NCBI GenBank assembly: GCA_030601645.1
Contig: JAUWBQ010000120.1
Location: 1-5,785 of the forward strand
Source: Candidatus Bathyarchaeota archaeon
GTDB taxonomy: Archaea > Thermoproteota > Bathyarchaeia > TCS64
Reading direction: 5' to 3'
DNA: 5,785 nucleotides
Shown: in pieces, positions 1-4,766 of the stretch
Numbering within the stretch: position 1 is the first letter of the stretch
Layout: every line of letters begins with the position of its first letter
Translations under genes and position numbers: made by a program
The notes under the pieces: model-generated
The model's database searches: none
The model's input: the letters and a program-made list of their open reading frames with translations, nothing else
Told to the model about the DNA's origin: nothing

Positions 1-1
1 G

Positions 2-289
2 CCCAACGTCTCCCCGTTGATCATGGCGACCATGATCTACGCGGTGGCCGGGGCGATGATGGCCGAGGCGGGATTGGCGTTCCTCGGGCTCGGCGATCCC
101 AGCCACAAGAGCTGGGGGATGATACTCCACTATGCTGAGACTTCGGGAGGATGGTACGCAAACATGGGCTACCCGGCGTGGTGGTGGATAATACCCCCGG
201 GCCTCTGCGTAGCCCTGACTGTGATGTCCCTCGTGCTAATAGGGCAGACGATGGAGGAGATAATAAACCCGAGGCTGCGAAGGCGCTAG
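2..289 (+). CDS. Oligopeptide/dipeptide-type ABC transporter permease (DppC/OppC-like), C-terminal part
   Basis: This is the last 95 residues of an inner-membrane permease of the peptide/nickel ABC importer class; the reading frame is open to the left edge, so the gene is 5'-truncated by the window. The fragment begins PNVSPLIMATMIYAVAG and contains the cytoplasmic coupling (EAA-type) segment AEAGLAFLGLGDPS at about residues 21-34, the hallmark of the DppC/OppC family, which docks on the ATPase subunits. A final transmembrane helix follows at about residues 58-84 (WWWIIPPG, then a Leu/Val/Ala-rich stretch), with the basic tail INPRLRRR that is typical of the family C-terminus. In characterised systems this subunit pairs with a DppB-like permease, a binding protein and two ATPases, which would lie to the left. 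The internal ATG at 17 is not the real start. The family assignment is firm; the substrate cannot be told from this fragment. Confidence 0.93.
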   Translation, partial: PNVSPLIMATMIYAVAGAMMAEAGLAFLGLGDPSHKSWGMILHYAETSGGWYANMGYPAWWWIIPPGLCVALTVMSLVLIGQTMEEIINPRLRRR

Positions 290-310
290 CCCAGACAACA
301 AACTACGTAA

Positions 311-361
311 ATTCTTTTATCCGCTCCGATTACCTAGCGGCCATAATATTCACACCGTGAA
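311..361. terminator. Convergent-gene spacer with T-rich tract and two hairpins
   Basis: This lies in the 80-bp spacer between the permease stop and the HypE-like stop, where two transcription units converge. It holds a T-rich stretch (312-319), a hairpin CCGCT (321-325)/AGCGG (336-340) with a 10-nt loop, and a second hairpin TTCAC (349-353)/GTGAA (357-361) with a 3-nt loop. Archaeal RNA polymerase terminates at T-rich tracts, so the T-stretch could end the permease transcript. The hairpins are symmetrical and could mark the ends of both units. Function is inferred from position and structure only. Confidence 0.4.
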
Positions 362-369
362 ATGAGAGA

Positions 370-1404
370 TCAGCCACCCATGCCGTACTTTTCCAGAATC
401 CTGTAGACCTCGTCCTGGTCAACGGCCTCAATGGTAACTCTGCTCCTGTCCTCCTTCACGAGGGTCCTCCCCTCCTCCAATGGCCTGATCTCACCTATCA
501 GGGAAGCTTCTACACCCATCTCCAGCAGCGACGAGATCATCTCTCCTGAACTCTCCGGCTCCACCACGATCAACAGGGCCCCCGAGCCCATCAGCTTCAA
601 CGGGTCGACATCCAAGGCCTCACAGATTACGCGAGTCTCCTCGGCAACGGGTATGCACTCCTCATTTAACACGACGCCTACACCCGCGGCCTCGGCCATC
701 TCCCACACGCCGTTCAGGAGGCCCCCCTCCGTCGGGTCGTGGAGAGAGTGCACCCCGCCAACCTCCACCGCCTTCATGGCCTCGGGGACCACACTGATGC
801 GTTCGATCATACTCTGAGCAGATAGTAGGATCTCTTCTTCAACTTTTTCACGGAGAATTTTTTCCAAATCTCCTGCCAAGATTGCCGTGCCTTCTATCCC
901 AACCCCCTTGGTCAGGACAATGGCATCACCGGGCTTGGCGCCCCCCGTCGTCACGTACTTATCCTTCTGGACCTCCCCCATCATGAAACCGATGAGGATC
1001 GGCCTATCCAACCCGGGAGTCGTCTCCGTGTGCCCCCCGACCAGGCTCACACCCACCTCGACGCAGGCCGCGTGCATCTGATCCATGATCCCTTCCAGAA
1101 GTTCCTCGCCAGACCCCTCCGGGAGCAGAGTGACGCACAAGAACCACAGCGGCCGAGCACCAGTGGAGGCGACATCGTTCGCATTCACGTGGACCGCCAG
1201 CCAGCCGACGTTGCCCACGGCCCCGGTGATGGGATCCGACGCCACCACGAGCACCCGGTCCCCCACATCTATGACCGCCGCGTCCTCCCCCACATGGGGC
1301 CCCTGGAGCAGCCGGTCGCAGGGTACGCCGAGCCTCTCGAAGACGATGCGCCTCAGAACCTCCGAAGGTATTTTTCCAGTCGGGAAGCGGTGCACTCTGG
1401 CCAT
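370..1404 (-). CDS. HypE-like AIR synthase-family protein lacking the HypE terminal cysteine
   Basis: This 344-residue protein belongs to the PurM/ThiL/SelD/HypE superfamily of ATP-binding enzymes and most resembles archaeal HypE-like paralogues. Visible landmarks in order are HVGEDAAVI (37-45, glycine/acidic nucleotide-metal loop), the Asp in VASDPITGA (57), HVNANDVASTGARP (72-85), VGGHTE (122-127), HDPTEGGL (222-229, second domain) and GSGALLIVV (273-281). Length and motif order fit a complete two-domain member. True HypE ends in a conserved cysteine-containing tail on which HypF places a carbamoyl group that is dehydrated to the cyanide ligand of [NiFe] hydrogenases. Here the protein ends EKYGMGG with no cysteine, so HypE activity is unlikely and the substrate is unknown. 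The ATG start is preceded by a GAGGG Shine-Dalgarno-like motif 6 nt upstream and a TATA-like element. The HAD gene lies upstream on the same strand, 70 bp away. Confidence 0.85.
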   Translation of the reverse strand: MARVHRFPTGKIPSEVLRRIVFERLGVPCDRLLQGPHVGEDAAVIDVGDRVLVVASDPITGAVGNVGWLAVHVNANDVASTGARPLWFLCVTLLPEGSGEELLEGIMDQMHAACVEVGVSLVGGHTETTPGLDRPILIGFMMGEVQKDKYVTTGGAKPGDAIVLTKGVGIEGTAILAGDLEKILREKVEEEILLSAQSMIERISVVPEAMKAVEVGGVHSLHDPTEGGLLNGVWEMAEAAGVGVVLNEECIPVAEETRVICEALDVDPLKLMGSGALLIVVEPESSGEMISSLLEMGVEASLIGEIRPLEEGRTLVKEDRSRVTIEAVDQDEVYRILEKYGMGG

Positions 1405-1410
1405 ATAGAG

Positions 1411-1443
1411 CCCTCAAACATAGTTTCCGGATTCGGGATATAG
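1411..1443 (-). promoter_or_regulatory. Probable promoter and ribosome binding site of the HypE-like gene
   Basis: On the minus strand a TATA-like CTATAT (1438-1443) ends 34 nt before the ATG, which would place the transcript start about 10 nt upstream of the gene. GAGGG (1411-1415) sits 6 nt before the ATG at normal Shine-Dalgarno distance. This suggests the HypE-like gene can be transcribed independently of the HAD gene, although read-through across the 70-bp gap is also possible. The TATA match is short, so confidence is moderate. Confidence 0.4.
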
Positions 1444-1474
1444 GTCTTCCCAAGACGCCGTCTGCTCTGACTTT

Positions 1475-2224
1475 TCAGAAAAGGCTGAGGAGATCCCGGA
1501 GACGTTTTATGACAGTGACTCCTTCACAGCCTCCAGACTCGTAATGTTGCAGTATGGACTCTGCTTTGGGATTGTTTCCCCAGTTCTCCCTGGGCGAATC
1601 CCTCCTGATCAGGACGGGGTGGACTCCAGCCGCCTGCGACCCCTGGACATCCTCGGGGGAGTCGCCCACGTAGGCCACCTCGGAGGGCTTCAGACCAGTT
1701 TTTCTGAGGGCGACGTGGAAGATTTCAGGGTCGGGCTTGGAGACCCCGACATCGTCCGATATCACGACTTCCTCGAAGTATTCGTCGACCCCCAACTCCG
1801 AGAGGAGGCTGGGTATCCTGGGGGCGTGATCCCAGTTGGTGATCATGGCGAGCCTGAAACTCGACCCCAACGCCTCCAGCGCTTCGTGGGTCTCCGGATC
1901 TAGGTACATGTCCCTGTGCCACACCCCTATGATGTGTTCCACCGTCCGCCGGACATGCTCCCGGTCGATGTCCAGACCCAGCCGGTGACCCAGATCCTTC
2001 ACCCGACGCTCGAAGAGAGTCATCTCGGGGTTTTCGTATTCCGGCTCGGACTTTTCAAAGAGGCCTTCCGCGTACGGGGTGAACTCCTCTTTGGACATGG
2101 ATAAGCCGCGCTCGGCCATGCATACGTGGAACGCCTCCAGCCAATCCGCCCAGGCGGCTGCGAGGTCCGAGGAGAGGAGGAGGGTCCCGTGGAGGTCGAA
2201 GAAGACCCCTCTGATGCCCTTCAT
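1475..2224 (-). CDS. HAD-superfamily hydrolase (haloacid dehalogenase-like), motif I DxH variant
   Basis: This is a 249-residue soluble hydrolase of the haloacid dehalogenase superfamily with an N-terminal helical cap. Numbering from the ATG: motif I is FFDLHGTLL with nucleophile Asp10; motif II is the Thr129-Asn130 pair in MITN; motif III is Lys163 in VGVSKPDP; motif IV is GDSPED with Asp188 and Asp192. Residues of about 18-110 form the cap and 111-215 return to the Rossmann core. Most HAD phosphatases carry Asp two residues after the nucleophile; here it is His12, so phosphatase activity is not assured and the substrate cannot be named. Start choice: an in-frame TTG at 2233 would add three residues, but the ATG at 2224 lies at leaderless distance from a clear TATA box. 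The gene is divergent from orc1/cdc6 and co-directional with the HypE-like gene. The family call is firm. Confidence 0.88.
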   Translation of the reverse strand: MKGIRGVFFDLHGTLLLSSDLAAAWADWLEAFHVCMAERGLSMSKEEFTPYAEGLFEKSEPEYENPEMTLFERRVKDLGHRLGLDIDREHVRRTVEHIIGVWHRDMYLDPETHEALEALGSSFRLAMITNWDHAPRIPSLLSELGVDEYFEEVVISDDVGVSKPDPEIFHVALRKTGLKPSEVAYVGDSPEDVQGSQAAGVHPVLIRRDSPRENWGNNPKAESILQHYESGGCEGVTVIKRLRDLLSLF

Positions 2225-2247
2225 ATCCGTCAAATATCTTCAGGTCG

Positions 2248-2262
2248 TTTTTAAAGGGACTG
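2248..2262 (-). promoter_or_regulatory. TATA box of the HAD hydrolase gene (leaderless type)
   Basis: The minus strand reads CTTTAAAAAC at 2247-2256, a good archaeal TATA box, with a possible BRE in the bases just upstream (2257-2262). The box ends 23 nt before the ATG at 2224, so transcription would begin at or within a few bases of the start codon. No Shine-Dalgarno motif is seen, which agrees with a leaderless message and supports the ATG over the TTG three codons upstream. Confidence 0.6.
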
Positions 2263-2267
2263 ATCAA

Positions 2268-2357
2268 GGGGGCGGGGTGAGGAAGACCCACTTTCACCCA
2301 CCCCTCCACAGACAGTACGTTAGAACGGACATAAAGCATAAATCAGGGGCGGAGGGA
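2268..2357. repeat. G-rich inverted/direct repeats in the divergent HAD-orc1/cdc6 spacer
   Basis: An imperfect inverted repeat spans 2268-2306. Its core is GGGTGA (2275-2280) against TCACCC (2294-2299), an inner AAG/CTT pair with a 2-nt GG bulge and the loop ACCCA, and an outer run of G (2268-2272) against C/T (2302-2306). A direct imperfect copy of the G-rich part, GGGGCGGGGTGA (2269-2280), recurs as GGGGCGGAGGGA (2346-2357), matching at 10 of 12 positions. The repeats lie between two divergent promoters and beside an initiator gene, where archaeal origins and Orc1/Cdc6 autoregulatory sites are often found. I could not match a full canonical origin recognition box, so the role is inferred. 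Confidence 0.4.
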
Positions 2358-2373
2358 CTCCAACGCGGAGAGG
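2331..2373 (+). promoter_or_regulatory. Probable promoter and ribosome binding site of orc1/cdc6
   Basis: An A/T-rich element ATAAAGCATAAATC (2331-2344) is the only TATA-like sequence upstream of the GTG at 2379. It predicts a transcript start near 2360-2368 and a short leader carrying the purine-rich GGAGAGGG (2366-2373), which ends 5 nt before the GTG. The arrangement supports GTG 2379 as the true start over the long upstream extension of the same frame. Confidence 0.45.
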
Positions 2374-2378
2374 GACCC

Positions 2379-3554
2379 GTGAGCCGGCATAGGAGCGTCT
2401 TCATAGACGAGGGAGTCCTGGATCTCAACTACGTCCCGCCCAGACTCCTCCACAGGGACGCCGAATTACGATTCCTGAACGGCCTGTTCCGGTTCGTCAT
2501 CGAGGCCCCCTACGAGATGAGCCAGAGGGCCGTCATCTTCGGCGGCGTGGGCAGCGGCAAGACCGCCCTCGCCCAGCGCTTCGGCCTCAACCTCAAGGAG
2601 GAGGCGGGGCGCCGCCGGGTCAAGGCCGAGTACATCCACGTCAACTGCCGGGAGAGCCGGGGCAGCCTCTTCATCGTCCTCCAGAGAGTCATGAGGCGCC
2701 TCCGCCCCCAGTTCCCAGACCGGGGCTTCTCGGCCAACGAACTCCTAGACACCCTGATGAGGATCCTGGACGAGGACGACCTCCATCTCGTCCTCTGCCT
2801 CGACGAGGTGGACGCCCTCATAGAGAAGGAGGGGAGCGACGCCATCTACAACCTCAGCCGGGTCCAAGAGGAGAGGCTTGAGGGGCCGAGGAGGCTCAGC
2901 CTCATCCTCATCGCCAAGGAGCCGGAGGCCTTCAAGGGGCTTGACAGGAGCACCCTGAGCACGCTGCAGAGGAACGTCGTCAGGATGCCCGAGTACACCG
3001 TGCCCCAGCTCTCGGACATCGTGATCAGCAGGGCCGAGGCGGCCTACAGGGCCGGCGCCATCTCCCCGGGGATCGTCGACTTCATAGGGGAGCTCGCTGC
3101 TTCGGAGAACGGGGACGCCAGGTACGCCATCGACCTCCTCTGGAGGGCTGGGAAGTACGCGGACACCGCATACTCCCGAGAGGTGCTGCCCGAGCACGTG
3201 AGGAAGGCGGCGGCCAGCCTCTTCCCGGCCCTCAGGCCCGAGGAGATCCGGCAGCTGAGCCGCCACGAGCAGTTCGCCCTCCTGGGCATCGCCCGCCACT
3301 TCAGGCACAGCCCCGAGCCCCACGCCACCACCGGGGAGGCGGAGACGAGCTACCAGGTGGTATGCGAGGAGTACGGGGAGAAGGCCCGGGGCCACACCCA
3401 GTTCTGGAAGTACCTGAACAGGCTGAAGGGGACGGGAGCCATATCCACCGTCTTACGGGCCTCCGAGAAGGGGAGGACCCAGCTCATCAGCCTGCCCAAG
3501 GTGCCCGCCGAGGATCTGGAGAGGGAGTTGATCAGGATCGTTGACCAGGGCTGA
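2379..3554 (+). CDS. Orc1/Cdc6-type DNA replication initiator
   Basis: This is an AAA+ ATPase of the archaeal Orc1/Cdc6 family, which binds origin DNA and helps load the MCM helicase. From a GTG start it is 391 residues, within the normal family range. It begins with the family N-terminus VFIDEGVLDLNYVPPRLLHR (7-26), then Walker A GGVGSGKT (55-62), Walker B LVLCLDEVD (137-145; Asp142, Glu143), a sensor-1 strand LSLILIAKE (173-181), STLQRN (194-199), sensor 2 in GDARYAIDLLWRAG (245-258; Arg248) and a C-terminal winged-helix domain from about residue 290, the origin-binding part. The sensor-1 position usually holding Asn appears to be Lys180; other archaeal Orc1 paralogues also deviate here. 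The open frame extends up to 2079, but that part overlaps the HAD gene and lacks family similarity. It overlaps the downstream wHTH gene by 14 bp. Which Orc1 paralogue it is cannot be decided here. Confidence 0.93.
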   Translation: MSRHRSVFIDEGVLDLNYVPPRLLHRDAELRFLNGLFRFVIEAPYEMSQRAVIFGGVGSGKTALAQRFGLNLKEEAGRRRVKAEYIHVNCRESRGSLFIVLQRVMRRLRPQFPDRGFSANELLDTLMRILDEDDLHLVLCLDEVDALIEKEGSDAIYNLSRVQEERLEGPRRLSLILIAKEPEAFKGLDRSTLSTLQRNVVRMPEYTVPQLSDIVISRAEAAYRAGAISPGIVDFIGELAASENGDARYAIDLLWRAGKYADTAYSREVLPEHVRKAAASLFPALRPEEIRQLSRHEQFALLGIARHFRHSPEPHATTGEAETSYQVVCEEYGEKARGHTQFWKYLNRLKGTGAISTVLRASEKGRTQLISLPKVPAEDLERELIRIVDQG

Positions 3555-3834
3555 ATTAGACGTCGAGGAGCTCATGGGCTCCAGGGGCCGGATCCGGGTG
3601 CTCAGGGTGCTCTCGGAGAGCCGGGAGCTCAACATCAGCGAGGTGGGCCGCCGCACCGGGATGAACTACACAAGCGTCGAGCGCCACCTCAAGGCCCTCA
3701 GGGATATGGGCCTCCTCAGGGAGAAGAGGTACGGGAAGATACGGATCTTCGAGGCCACCTTCAGGGCGATCAACGTCAGCTTCGAGAGGAACAAGGGCGT
3801 AAGGGTCGAGGTCGAGGCCCCCGGTCAGTCGTAG
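3541..3834 (+). CDS. Small winged-helix (ArsR-like) DNA-binding protein
   Basis: This 97-residue protein is mostly one winged helix-turn-helix domain. After LDVEELMGSRGRIRVLRVL (6-24) comes helix two ISEVGRRTG (32-40), a recognition helix YTSVERHLKAL (43-53) and a wing MGLLREKRYGKIRIF (56-70). No cysteine or histidine metal site and no ligand domain are visible, so it is probably a simple transcription regulator or architectural protein. The TTG start at 3541 overlaps orc1/cdc6 by 14 bp. An ATG at 3574 preceded by GAGGAG is an alternative, but it would remove the EEL leader of the domain. The overlap implies cotranscription and possible translational coupling with orc1/cdc6, so it may regulate that gene or act at the same DNA sites; this is inference from position only. 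Confidence 0.8.
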   Translation: MTRAELDVEELMGSRGRIRVLRVLSESRELNISEVGRRTGMNYTSVERHLKALRDMGLLREKRYGKIRIFEATFRAINVSFERNKGVRVEVEAPGQS

Positions 3835-3857
3835 ACCATCGTATCCAGGATTCAGAG

Positions 3858-3868
3858 GCCTTTATTAT
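3858..3868 (+). promoter_or_regulatory. TATA box of the HypD-like/acylphosphatase unit
   Basis: The sequence GCCTTTATTAT (3858-3868) in the spacer after the wHTH gene is a good TATA box. A start about 25 nt downstream of its centre falls at roughly 3889-3892, exactly on the overlapping GTG/ATG start codons of the HypD-like ORF. The message would be leaderless, and no Shine-Dalgarno motif is present. Confidence 0.55.
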
Positions 3869-3891
3869 CATCCAGACGACAAGAATTTGTG

Positions 3892-4206
3892 ATGTTCAGC
3901 TTCGTCCAGGGGTTCAGGGACAACAATGTGGCCAAGGACGTATGCAGGCTCATCGGGAGGCTGGCCGGGGAAAGGAGGATCAGGATAATCCACGTCTGCG
4001 GCACCCACGAGGACACCATCACCAAGTACGGCCTCAGGAGCCTCCTCCCCGAGAACGTCGAGGTCCTCAGGGCCATCATCTACCCTCAGGACTGCCCCCT
4101 GTTCAACGCCGCGTGCACCCCAGAGACCCCGGTGGGCCCCTGCATGGTCTCCACGAAGGACAGTTGTTTCATAGCGGCGAAATACGGCGGGGAAGAGTTT
4201 AGATGA
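3892..4206 (+). CDS. HypD-like protein with large internal deletion (N- and C-terminal segments fused)
   Basis: The 104-residue ORF joins two ends of HypD, the iron-sulfur protein that helps build the Fe(CN)2CO group of [NiFe] hydrogenases. Residues 1-58 match the HypD N-terminus, including HVCGTHEDTITKYGLRSLLP with the catalytic cysteine (Cys36). Residues 59-104 match the HypD C-terminus, including DCPLFNAACTPETPVGPCMV with Cys68, 75, 84 and then Cys92. Full HypD is roughly 350-380 residues, so about 260 are missing, including the GPGCPVC motif and most of the fold. The fusion stays in frame and retains a promoter, start and stop. Start is ATG 3892, with GTG 3889 directly before it. Its stop overlaps the acylphosphatase start. 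It cannot be a normal HypD; it may be a decaying gene, a genuine mini-protein or an assembly error. The match to HypD is certain, its function is not. Confidence 0.8.
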   Translation: MFSFVQGFRDNNVAKDVCRLIGRLAGERRIRIIHVCGTHEDTITKYGLRSLLPENVEVLRAIIYPQDCPLFNAACTPETPVGPCMVSTKDSCFIAAKYGGEEFR

Positions 4207-4481
4207 CGGTCGTCCGAGTCCATCTGTACATCTCGGGCCGGGTCCAGGGAGTCTACTACCGGAGGAACGCGATGCAGGAGGCCAAGAGGCTCGGCCTCAC
4301 CGGCTGGGTGAGGAATCTCCCGGACAGGAGGGTGGAGGCCGTGGCCGAAGGGGGGGAGGAGGGGGTCGAGGAGTTCGTCCGATGGTGCTGGAAGGGCCCT
4401 CCCCTGGCGATAGTTAGGGGGGTGGAGATCCACCGGGAGCCCGCCACCGAGTGGTTCGACACGTTCGAGATCAGGTACTAG
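4203..4481 (+). CDS. acyP: Acylphosphatase
   Basis: This 92-residue enzyme hydrolyses the carboxyl-phosphate bond of acyl phosphates such as carbamoyl phosphate and 1,3-bisphosphoglycerate in the cytoplasm. The signature GRVQGVYYRRNA (12-23) carries the phosphate-binding Arg20, and GWVRNLPD (34-41) carries the catalytic Asn38; both are intact. Length is that of a complete stand-alone family member. In the usual NLPDGRVE motif the Gly is Arg42, a minor change. The ATG lies inside the HypD-like stop (ATGA), pointing to cotranscription and coupled translation. HypF of hydrogenase maturation has an N-terminal acylphosphatase domain, but this sequence reads as ordinary AcyP rather than a HypF fragment, and no other HypF domain follows. 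Call is firm. Confidence 0.93.
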   Translation: MTVVRVHLYISGRVQGVYYRRNAMQEAKRLGLTGWVRNLPDRRVEAVAEGGEEGVEEFVRWCWKGPPLAIVRGVEIHREPATEWFDTFEIRY

Positions 4482-4483
4482 GA

Positions 4484-4499
4484 GAGGGTTTGGACCCTC
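4484..4499 (+). other. Perfect 6-bp hairpin just after the acylphosphatase stop
   Basis: GAGGGT (4484-4489), loop TTGG, and ACCCTC (4494-4499) form a perfect stem starting 3 nt after the stop codon. No T-run follows; the next bases are purine-rich. It is therefore not a classical terminator, and could be a 3'-end-protecting structure or chance in GC-rich DNA. Confidence 0.45.
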
Positions 4500-4524
4500 G
4501 GAGCGGGAAAGGGGAGAGACTAGG

Positions 4525-4653
4525 TTGAGGAGCCTCACCCTCCGGGAGGAGCTTGCAGATTTTGAGACAGTCTCCACGGGGGAGGAAGAGTTCAGGAGGC
4601 ACGCGGATTTCAAAAGGAAGACCCTCGTGACCGCAGAGCCTCGGCTGGTATGA
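4525..4653 (+). CDS. Possible small protein, 42 residues, unrecognised
   Basis: A TTG codon preceded 8 nt upstream by GGGGAG (4511-4516) opens a frame of 42 codons ending in TGA. The product begins MRSLTLREELADFETVST and is charged, with Glu/Arg-rich segments and no cysteines or membrane segment. I recognise no family. It follows the acylphosphatase by 43 bp and ends within the probable terminator hairpin. Composition is plausible for a soluble helical peptide, but the short length and TTG start make chance a serious alternative. It could also be a remnant of a larger gene. Confidence 0.25.
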   Translation: MRSLTLREELADFETVSTGEEEFRRHADFKRKTLVTAEPRLV

Positions 4654-4685
4654 GGCGGGATGACCGAGAGATTATGCCATTTTTT
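4640..4685 (+). terminator. Probable terminator of the HypD-like/acylphosphatase unit
   Basis: CTCGG (4640-4644) can pair with CCGAG (4664-4668) across a 19-nt loop, and a run of six T (4680-4685) follows, with further T-rich stretches to about 4719. The base composition drops from GC-rich coding sequence to AT-rich here. Archaeal termination depends on the T-tract more than on the hairpin, so the T-run is the stronger evidence. Confidence 0.45.
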
Positions 4686-4766
4686 GAGGATTCGTTTGTT
4701 ATTTCGTCACTAGGTTTTTAGGAGACTCTTCGATATTCATGCCCTCGTCTGCGTGGATGAAAGGCT

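Noticed and set aside
1004..1453. Long frames on both strands over the 5' half of the HypE-like gene
   Set aside because: Gly/Arg-rich or Pro/Ser/His-rich products without motifs, while the HypE-like frame has all family motifs.
2354..2372. Short palindrome CTCC-AACGC-GGAG near the orc1/cdc6 start as an origin box
   Set aside because: Only 4 bp of stem, and the right half is better explained as part of the Shine-Dalgarno region.
2079..2378. Upstream extension of the orc1/cdc6 reading frame by about 100 codons
   Set aside because: It runs antisense through the HAD gene start and the divergent promoter region, has no family similarity, and the protein from GTG 2379 already has the normal N-terminus and length.
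2745..3395. 216-codon minus-strand frame inside orc1/cdc6
   Set aside because: This is a shadow of the strongly GC-biased third positions in orc1/cdc6; Leu/Pro/Gly/Val-rich with no recognisable domain.
4203..4481. Reading the acylphosphatase as a HypF fragment
   Set aside because: It is a complete stand-alone acylphosphatase with a normal C-terminus, and no zinc-finger or carbamoyltransferase-type domain follows.
4086..4613. 175-codon minus-strand frame over the HypD-like/acyP region
   Set aside because: Antisense to two recognisable genes, no motif, and composition typical of a shadow frame.
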